A stretch of 64,000 nt of DNA from Asterias rubens. Lineage: Eukaryota > Echinodermata > Asteroidea > Forcipulatida > Asteriidae. Location of the stretch: NCBI RefSeq assembly GCF_902459465.1, contig NC_047082.1:8225407-8289406 (forward strand), read 5' to 3'. Made by a program: the position numbers and the translations under genes. Position 1 is the stretch's first letter; the number at the start of each line of letters is the position of its first letter. Below are positions 12,748 through 22,600 of this stretch, piece after piece. Below the pieces are notes generated by a model. That model saw only the letters and a program-made list of their open reading frames with translations. It was not told the DNA's origin and did no database searches.

Positions 12748-13781
12748 TTTGGTTGTTGCTATTTTTTTCACACTCACTATTTTGTATTCTGGAAAAGTGA
12801 AGATCAGTTTAAAAATCCCTGTTGGAAACTCATTTTGTTCAAGTATTTTGTTTCTGCAGTATTTTGTGATCATACTTTATTAATAACTCTTATTTTGTAG
12901 TTTGTTTTATTTTATTTAGACTTAGCCAGTGTACGCACATTCACTCAACAATCACACGTCACGACTATTCCACTGATAGAGGGCGTTTCTGGAAACCGCG
13001 AACCCGTCGTCAGGTTGCACCATTCATGTGACAAACTTATCATAATTTTTGTTTGTGTATGCACCCTAAATCTTTTGAAGAATAACGTTTTAGGGTCACG
13101 CAAATCTTTACTGTGTACATGCTATGATATTTTTGTTTCCTTCTGAACCTGAGAGTTCTGTGCTTCAAACTTTTCGTTTGGAAACGGGAGGTGTTCGTGA
13201 GTTTATTGCACAAACACCAAACAGATGGAAAGTTGATAGCTGTACCCAAAGCATTAAGCATAATAAATGTCAACATCGATTCCTTGCTCTTTGATCGAAC
13301 GTTAGTGATGCCCGTGTTCCTTTCTAGCAACTGACAGTGATAACATCTTCAATCAAACAGCGTTACGCAATGTCTTATCTTTACTCCCTGTACCCTTTAT
13401 TTACCTTGTAAATTATGCCTAAAATATACCGGTACCATAGGTCATGTTTTATTATAAGCGTTGATAGAGGTCACATTAAAACAAACTCACTACAGTCATG
13501 TTTATAGGCGAGATATTGACTGTTCGAGAAATTTAAAGTTTCCATCTAGAGGTGCCCTTCATGCATGCATGAGACTAGGAGAAACAGCCTTGGTGCCCAT
13601 GCCCTTTAAAGAATGGAGCATCAAGAAAACACACTTTGAGAAAAGTTTCTGACAGTAACGCTTCTCAGATTCAACTTTTGGGTCATAAAAACTTGTATAT
13701 TTTTATGTTTTCATACTAACCAAAGTGAATTTGTTTCTCAAAATGCGTTATACCATCGAAAGCTTATGTAAATGTAGGCTT

Positions 13782-14138
13782 CAAGGCCGTGGACACTATT
13801 GGTAATTGTCAAAGACTAGCCTCCACAGTTGGTGTATCTCAACATATGCATAAAATAACAAACCTGTGAAAATTTGAGCTCAATCGGTCATCAAAGTTGT
13901 GAGATAATAATGAAAGAAGAAAATATCATTGTCACACGAAGTTGTGTGCATTTAGATGGTTGATTTCGAGACCTCAAGTTCTAAATCTGAGGTCTCGAAA
14001 TCAAATTCGTGGAAAATTACTTCTTTCTCAAAAACTATGGCACTTCAGAAGGAGCCGTATAATGTTTTATACCATCAACCTCTCCCCATTACTTGTCACC
14101 AAGAAAGGTTTTATGCCAATAATTATTTTGAGTAATTA
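13782..14138. mobile_element. GGCAGTGGACACTATTGG element, right end truncated
   Basis: Starts AAGGCCGTGGACACTATTGG and shares the internal CATATGCATAAAATAACAAA and the GAGACCTCAAGTT/GAGGTCTCGAAATC inverted pair with other copies. It stops after TTTTGAGTAATTA without the last ~20 bp. Confidence 0.8.
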
Positions 14139-14605
14139 TACATGTATAAACCTCATCTTTAATGCCATTTTTGAGACAAAAGTAACAACACTAGTTTGAA
14201 TCATCCAAAAGCTTAAATTAAAAACAGGGCAAGGGATCTCCTTAACTTAATCAAATTATTGTAATCAGCCTACAGTATCCTGTTGATAAAAACTAAAAGA
14301 AATACAGTTTTTTTTTCTGAGTGACAATAACTGTGGGCCCATTTATTAATGAAAACCTGTTTTACCCCTTAATATCTAAGTAACATATGATTGTACATCA
14401 TCATCTAAGTATTAAGAAAAAGAATGCACATGTTCAAGGTCACAAACCAGTTACAGAAACTAACTGTTGCAAAAAAAAAAAAAAAATCCTTTTAAAACTA
14501 ACTATAACAACTGTGTATGATTATTGCATATATTTTGCTTGATGAGTACGAGCAACGGAAACAAGCGACAACACCCGTCAACTAGTTACAAAAATACCAC
14601 TCCTT

Positions 14606-14972
14606 AAAGGCAGTGGACACTATTGGTAATTGTCAAAGACTAGTAAGTCTTCACAGTTGGTGTATCTCAACATATGCATAAAATAACAAACCTGTGAAAA
14701 TTTGAGCTCAATTGGTCGTCGAAGTTGCGAGATAATAATGAAAGAAAAAACACTCTTGTCATACGAAGTTGTGTGTTTTCTGATGCTTGATTTCGAGGTC
14801 TCAAAATCAAATTCGTGGAATTTTACTTCTTTCTCGAAAACTACATTACTTCAGAGGGAGCTGTTTCTCACAATGTTTTATACCATCAACCTCTCCCCAA
14901 CACTCTTTACCAAGTAAGGTTTTATGCTAATAATTATTTTGAGTTATTACCAATAGTGTCAACTGCCTTTAA
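14606..14972. mobile_element. GGCAGTGGACACTATTGG element, complete copy
   Basis: Both ends present: AAAGGCAGTGGACACTATTG and the inverted AATAGTGTCAACTGCCTTT, about 367 bp apart. A useful reference copy for the family. Other copies: 27126-27266, 27862-28138, 32224-32592, 42384-42718, 46735-46927, 51222-51592, 56206-56587. Confidence 0.88.
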
Positions 14973-15700
14973 AGTGCCATTCAGAAAAGCCAATGTTAAA
15001 AAATACGATACTAAATAACTCCATAAAACCATCCATACGCTGAAGAACAAAGTAATGCCTCAAATGAACAGATATTGAGATCAAAGGACTCCAGAAATCA
15101 GTAATTTTTAATGACTTTTCCTGGCTTATATACAAAAAAACATTGAAGCTTAACCAGGAATGACATTAATGATCCTGGCCGGCTTAGTATTTATTTTCTT
15201 TCTTTTGTGTTTGTTAAAACATTGTATTTATATTTGTTTTTAATAAAAACTGAATTTCAGTTTTCAGTTATTTTCTTTTGAACAACCCACCCGCCCTAAT
15301 TTCGTTTTTGTTTATTTTCATTTTGAAAATGTTTATATTTACTTTTCTGAACGGACCCTACGCACCTATTAATGAGTTAACACTTATAGCAATTTTTGTT
15401 TAATTGTACGTTTCCATCAAGTGTGTAAACTTATTTTACGCTATCATATGATGGAAGAAATGTATGTACAGACCCACAACAGCTATTTTAGTTATCCAGC
15501 CATATTTATCTTTATGACAGATGAAACATACTCAAATACCAGTGGATTAGATTGAATTATGCTACCCAATAGTAATAATAATAGTGATAATAATTCATAT
15601 TTACAAGCCTGCAACACTGTCAAAATTTACAATTCGTTTTTTAGTTTGTGTGTGTGTTACAGGTAGAGCATTATATGCCCATACAGCCGGACATTTAATA
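14973..15700. other. Gene-free, AT-rich DNA
   Basis: No exon, RNA gene or clear repeat recognised; a short (AATAAT)n-like patch lies at about 15572-15595. Confidence 0.4.
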
Positions 15701-15893
15701 GACTGATCCATTAAGCTCCGCCCCATTGTGTATTGACCAATCACAACCCATTGCACAACCAAAAGTCTGACATGCGTGCGCGTATGCGTGCGCGTATGCT
15801 TAGCGCGCGCAGCAGAGTCGTGCAGAATGACATTGGAGGGGAGCGTGTGTTCTTGCTCACACACACGCTGTGGGCGGAGCCTAATGGATCGGT
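15701..15893. mobile_element. Palindromic MITE with GATCCATTAAGCTCCGCCC ends
   Basis: Left end ACTGATCCATTAAGCTCCGC and right end GCGGAGCCTAATGGATCGG are inverted repeats about 190 bp apart. The inner part contains an alternating purine-pyrimidine block (GCGTGCGCGTATGCGTGCGC at about 15776) and a CACACACACGC tract. Confidence 0.8.
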
Positions 15894-16593
15894 GTACTAC
15901 CACAGTGGTACACATTATAAAATATTATTATCATACCATCTTATTTATGTAATTATTTACTTCTCTAAACTTTTACAACTAATTTCTCTAGAGAGGAAAG
16001 TTACAAGGGAAGGGGGTGGGTTGATAACATCATGAAACACAATTCATCGGGGCTGAAGATGCTTTTAAAATTAATCAATCCTATTTGTACAATACTAATA
16101 ATAATAACAATAATTGACCATTTGTATGTAGCGCATCACACATAGTGATTAAACATGTCCCTATGCGCTGTAGAGCGAACAGACAACAAAATACAAATAC
16201 AAATATAAAATGTAAAAGAGGTTTTTTTAGGGGGGGGGGCAGTTGCTGTAGATGACAACTGATATATTTATATATGTGTGTTTTTGTGTGTTTTTGCTGG
16301 TGTTTTTTATTTTTTTATTAGAGGGGTGAGGGAGTGGTTGAAGGAAAATCTGTAACATATATACACATTTCGCGCTTGTGTGTTCTTTTGTTTATGAGAA
16401 GGGGTGAGGGGATGAGGGGGTGGGGATGCTGATAACACCTGTAACATTTACCCATCTTTCTATCTTGTGTGTTCCTTTCGTTGGGGTTGTTCATGTATTG
16501 ATAAGCCAGAGGTGATTTTCAGAACCTACCCCCGAGTCCTATGTAAACTACCCCAAGAGCGAAATGAACTTGACCCAAATCTTACCGATACGA
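15894..16593. other. 3' flank of the syntaxin gene
   Basis: Low-complexity TAATAA, GTGTGTTTTT and GAGGGGGTGGGG tracts plus a SINE-tail-like piece at about 16100-16170 (TGTAGCGCATCAC, ATGCGCTGTAGAGCG). The minus-strand gene's 3'UTR should start here, but no poly(A) signal could be fixed. Confidence 0.4.
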
Positions 16594-16692
16594 TTAGTTT
16601 TTTGGAATAGCGAAGTAGATGATCACCGCTAGTATGACTAGGAGAATGATGATACAGATAACAAGCATAATCTTCTTCCGACGGGCTTTACT
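16594..16692 (-). CDS. Syntaxin alternative last exon, distal copy
   Basis: Ninety-nine bases: acceptor TTTTTTGGCAG, then SKARRKKIM, a hydrophobic stretch of about 20 residues, IIYFAIPKN and TAA. It encodes the membrane anchor in the same frame and with the same length as 17795-17893. Either copy joins exon 9 in phase 0. The hydrophobic cores differ at many positions while the flanks are nearly identical. Confidence 0.85.
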   Translation of the reverse strand, partial: SKARRKKIMLVICIIILLVILAVIIYFAIPKN

Positions 16693-19600
16693 CTGCCAAA
16701 AAAACAAAAACAAAAAACAATCAGGATAAGAAATTAGATCAGCAGGGTGTGGGTTAAAGTCCCAGTCATGACAAGTTTGTCCTTAACACCACTGGGGTGG
16801 ATTTCACAAAGAGTTAGGACCAGTCTTATCTCGAGTTAGGACCAGTTACTCGTCCTAACTTAGGACTATCCATGCAATTTGTATATCTCCTAGGACTAGT
16901 CTTAAGTTAGGACTAGTCCTAACTCTTTGTGAAATCGACCCCAGGACACCTATGGTAACAGTCAAAGACCAAGTGAGAGGACTAGTCTTTGAAAATTACC
17001 AAATGTTTGGCGTCTTTAAAGACTAATTAATTACATAAATAGCTGCATAAGCTTTCGTACAAGTAGCAACAATTACTTCATCAGATGCTACAGAAGCTTA
17101 TGCAGTTTTTAAAACAATTTAAGTAGCAAAACACAACAACGACATGCCTACCAGAACCAGCAAAAAATAACTTTCTGACCTCAATTTCACAGAAATTTAA
17201 AGCATACAAAATCTAGCTAAGCACCACCAGGTTTGTTATTGTAATTATTGTTTTTGCTTAAAGGGTTTGTGTACTTTTTGCAACACATAACACAATGTAC
17301 ACATTATTTACACTAAACTTACACAGTTTGAAGATAATGATAGTAGAAAGCTTCCCTTAAAATATTACTACAAACAATGACACAAAAATAGTTTTTGTCA
17401 AAATTTTAGCGTGTACACCGTATTTGCCAGTTTTGATATTAACTCCCAAAATTTGTAAAAATGTTTAAGATGCTAAAATATTTGTTGTCTTACCGAGACG
17501 AAAATTATTTTTGTGTCATTGTTTTACTCATTCCTAAAAAAGTACAGCACCTCGGCACGTAACATTTTAAGAGACGCTTAATACCATCACTTTCTTCAAA
17601 TACCATCACTTTCTTCAAACCGTGAACAAGTTTAATGTAAATCTGTGTCTGTTTGTGTTCAACAAAAAGTATCCATACCTTTTAACAAAGCAATTGGTTT
17701 TGGAATATTTTCTACTTTCTGAAATTGGGTCGTTGCTTGAAAAGTTTTCACGTACCATTTGAATGAATAAAGCAGGTTGGAGAAAGGGGATGGTCTAATT
17801 CTTGGGGATCGCAAAGTAGATGATGATACCAATGATGGCTAGAAGTACGACACAGCATATTACAATCATTATTTTTTTCCTTCGTGCCTTGGACTATCAA
17901 CAAAACACATACCAAAAGGAAAGAAAATAAATAACAAACGAAAAAGGTACAGGTACGTGTGGACTTACTTAATGTTACTTTTTAATGTTTTCATTATTGA
18001 CGAAGTTTAGGTCATGTTTCTGTTATCTTCAATGAGAAGTGATTTCTGAAAACAACTTAAGACTTTCAAAACATTTACCACGCTTCACCCTTAGATCCTT
18101 CTTAGATGGCATCTTAGCTCTTCATGAAAACTCAAAATGCAATTTTTTGTTGCTGAAGGACACAAGTGCCAAGGCTTGGGGGTTGAAATCACACTCTGCT
18201 GATCAGAAACACCAGAGTTTGAATTCGGTGATCTTAACCGCTCGGTCACGACACTGCCACATAATGCAACGCACTGGAGTTCTCTTTCATGCACATTCAT
18301 TCAACCATGATAATGGATAGAGCAATCGGGCACAGAACTTAAACAAGGATAAGGAATCACCCACAAAATCAAAGGAAAATTCATGCGGGAAGAACTATAG
18401 AGGAATACATACCTGGTAGGTACTAGCTTTAACAAGCTGAGTATTGGCTTGGTCTACATGGACCTCTGCTGATTCCACATTGGCCTCTATGCTGTCTGTT
18501 AAAGTCAAGGTTGAAAAAGATTTCTGTTAATACAAGTCTTTGATTGGTTAAAGCCATTGGACACTTTCGGTAAACAGTAATGTCCAAGGCCCACACAACT
18601 TCTATATAAAATAACAAACCTGTGAAAATTTAGGCTCAATCAGTCATCGGAGTTGGGAAAAAATAACGGGAAAACTAACCCTTGTTTCTGCACGTTTCGC
18701 CGTGTCATGACATGTGTTTAAAATAAACACCTCCTGTAAACCCTGTAATTTATTTGTAAAGCTGTGAACTTTTTTTGTCTGTACCAAATACCAAAAGTGT
18801 CCAATGGCTTTAAGCCCATTATGTTCAGACACTCCTAGTGTAAACTTTAACCCTAACCTTAACCCTAATCCCAATCCTTACCCTTACCCTTACCCTAACC
18901 TTAACGCCAACCCTAAACCTAACCTGACAACCCAAACCCCCAACCCTAGCCATGTGCTGTACCCTATAGCATTCATGTAGTATTTCATAGTGTAATTCCA
19001 TCGCAGGTTTAAGACAATCTAAAACTTACCAATCATATCTCCTTGCTCATGGACCATGGTGGCAAGATCCTTAAAGATGGTGTTCACATCTACGATATCA
19101 GACTGAAAAAAAAAGAAACAACGGGTTTTTAAAATGTGAATCCACACGGTGAAAGTATCTACACAGTACACATTCAACCCTCCTACTATTTGACCATAAA
19201 ATATGCACTTGACAGGTTTGAAAGGGTTTGTCAACTCTCTAAAAAATGGTACCGAGAGTAGGAGGGTTAGGTAAAGAGTTTTTTGTATGGTAAGCAAACC
19301 TCAAGTTTCTTGAGCTGAGATTAACTATACAAACTGCAAACACGTGCACTTGACAGGTTTCAAAAGGTTTGTCAACTCTCTAAAAAATGGTACCAAGAGT
19401 AGGATGGTTAGGTAAAGAGTGTTTGGTATGGTGCGCAAACCTCAAGTTCCGGAGCTGAGATTAACTATACAAACTGCAAACACGTGCACTTGACAGGTTT
19501 CAAAGGGTTTGTCAACTCTCTAAAAAATTGTACCAAGAGTTGGATGGTTAGGTAAAGAGTGTTTAGTATGGTAAGCAAACCTCAAGTTTCTTGAGCTGAG

Positions 19601-22600
19601 ATTAACTATACAAACTGCAAACACGTGCACTTGACAGGTTTTAAAGGGTTTGTCAACTCTCTAAAAAATGGTACCAAGAGTAGGATGGTTAGGTAAAGAG
19701 TGTTTTGTATGGTGCGCAAACCTCAAGTTCCGGAGCTGAGATTCACTATACAAACTGCAAACACGTGCACTTGACAGGTTTTAAAGGGTTTGTCAACTCT
19801 CTAAAAAATGATACCAAGAGTTGGATGGTGAGGTAAAGAGTGTTTTGTATGGTAAGCAAACCTCAAGTTTCTTGAGCTGAGATTAACTATACAAACTGCA
19901 GACACGTGCACTTGACAGGTTTTAAAGGGTTTGTCAACTCTCTAAAAAATGATACCAAGAGTAGGAGGGTTAGGTAAACAGTGTATAGTATGGTAAGCAA
20001 ACCTCAAGTTCCGGAGCTGAGATTCACTATACAAACTGCAGACACGTGCACTTGACAGGTTTTAAAGGGTTTGTCAACTCTCTAAAAAATGATACCAAGA
20101 GTAGGAGGGTTAGGTAAAGAGTGTTTAGTATGGTAAGCAAACCTCAAGTTTCTTGAGCTGAGATTAACTATACAAACTGCAGACACGTGCACTTGACAGG
20201 TTTTAAAGGGTTTGTCAACTCTCTAAAAAATTGTACCAAGAGTAGGATGGTTAGGTAAAGAGTGTTTTGTATGGTGCGCAAACCTCAAGTTCCAGAGCTG
20301 AGATTCACTATACAAACTGCAAACACGTGCACTTGACAGGTTTCAAAGGGTTTGTCAACTCTCTAAAAAATGATACCAAGAGTAGGAGGGTTAGGTAAAG
20401 AGTGTTTTGTTTGGTAAGCAAACCTCAAGTTTCTTGAGCTGAGATTCTCTCTCCTTCAAGGCTTCAAAGTCTTCTTGTTGGAATTGACTTTGCTGCATTG
20501 CTTGGGGCTGGTTGGAGCTGTGAAATACAAGGAAAAGAAATTAATGAATTTCTTGACTGGATCAAAAACAGAAATTTGACCCGGGATATTTTTTGTTGCG
20601 TTCAGGTACTGTTTGTGCTTAACGCAGCTCTACTAAATTAAACTCTTGTTGCAATTGTACAGTAATGTCTAAGAAGAAAATCTCTGCTAGGGTCGAAACG
20701 TCAGGCCATTATCTATTTTTTGCATTTATACCATCGGTCCATTTGGTTGGTAAGTTGTTTGCAACAGCTAATTCTATTTTCTCTTATACTTTCAGAAAAT
20801 AAATCAGCAAAAAGAAAGAAAAAAAACTTACCTTTCCCAGTTGATCAGAGCATTGGGACCCTCATCATAATCCTCCTAAAATATAAAATAATGGACACAG
20901 AAACAATTGATAAAAGCCCATAAGTTTAATGACATGCAGCAAAATTGAAGAAAAAAAAACATGGTTTATTATTTCCCATATGAAACAGAATTAATTTGAC
21001 TGATATCGACTGATTGGACATGAAAAATTTACAAACATTATTGAAAACAAACAATGTAATGAACTTTAAAAAGACGGCCAATCCTGAACAAGACTCGGTC
21101 ACTTTTGACCCTCTCTAGATCGTTCTTGGCTGCCTCTTGTTCTATTTTTTAGGAAAAACGCAGAAGCCACTCATCATGGAAAAACTAGAAAAGGAAAACT
21201 TACAGCCAATCCTGAATGAGCTCGGACACGCTTGACCCCTTCTCGTTCTTTCTGGGCTGCTTCTCGTTGGACCCTTTGAAACTGATTAAGAGCCGCTGTG
21301 AAGTCGCTGGTGAATCTTTCTTTCTGCATTCTCTGCTGTCTCTGTGAGCGATAAATGATAATAAATAATTATAAGTTCTTCAGCCCCACCAACCAGGTTC
21401 TTATAGTAGATGATACACAAATGCCTTCATCCTTGCGGACAGTGAAGGGGGTTACCCTGTTTCAGCCCCAGAAGATGATGTAGTAATGTGCCCCTGATGG
21501 CAGTTGATTCAGGTTGATAGCCCAAATCAGTAAAGTATTGCCTTGGCGATATCTCATAAAAAAACAAAAATAATAATAACAAATAATAATATTGTTACGT
21601 CATCGGTAACTTACCTGATCAGATGGAGAAATTGGAGGAGGGGCGGAGCTTAAATCCTTCAACATTCTATTGGTGTCCTTTGCCAACTGGTTGGTGTAAT
21701 GCTGTACCTCATCACTGAAAATCAAATTTAAACAAAATAAAAAATAAAAAGTTTGCTTAAACAAATGCCTTTCCCGATCTTTCTCACATGCTGCCCGGCG
21801 CCTATGAAACAAATTGCCAGCGCTAATAAAATCATCTGGTGTCGATTTCACAAAGAGTTAGGACTAGTCCTAGGAGATATACACATTGCATGGATAGTCC
21901 TAAGTTAGGACGAGTAACTCGTCCTAACTCGAGATAAGACTAGTCCTAACTCTTGGTGAAATCCACCCCAGTTTCTTTAACCAAATCAAGTATTTGAGTA
22001 AATAGTTTTTGTTTTACTTTTTTTTTTTTTTTTTTAGAAATTGTATTTTGTATTTCTCTACCATATGTACCACATGTTCTGTGTTCTGGATTTCATCTTA
22101 GCTCAGAGTTTTTAGTTATTGTCCACGAACACTTACGGATTTATATGCGCTTTATAAGTTTTCATTATTAATGTTATATTCTTTAATATTAAGAGTGAGT
22201 ACTGATCATCTACTCAAAGATATTTTTAAGCAAAAATGTTAAAACTTACAGCTTTGCTCGAAGGCTTTTATTATCGTCAGATGTGCCAAGTCTGGTTATT
22301 ATTCTTTCAATTTCCCTCACTGGAAAAAAAGAGGAAAAACAGAAGAAAAAAATAACTACCAAAATAATAAATTTACAAAAACACAAATCGCAACAATAAC
22401 AAATCAAGTTTGCTGGTGCACTAGTAAAAGTTAAAGGAATACATCCTCCAGAGCCGAAGTCATATTCAGGCTTGTGTATGAAAATAAAACAAAACAAAAA
22501 CTGAATCAGTTGACTGCGGTTTTTACAACCAAAATTAAAGACAACGTATTTTGAACTTCCCTCTTGAAGGAGCACAGCAATTTTGCTCCGGTTAAAGGGG

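Noticed and set aside
15601-16035. ORFs of about 100 aa on both strands
   Set aside because: Lie over a palindromic MITE with purine-pyrimidine tracts; no splice support or family.
22246-22575. 109-aa minus-strand ORF
   Set aside because: Only its last 24 residues (REIERIITRLG...) are real, as syntaxin exon 3; the rest is intron read-through.
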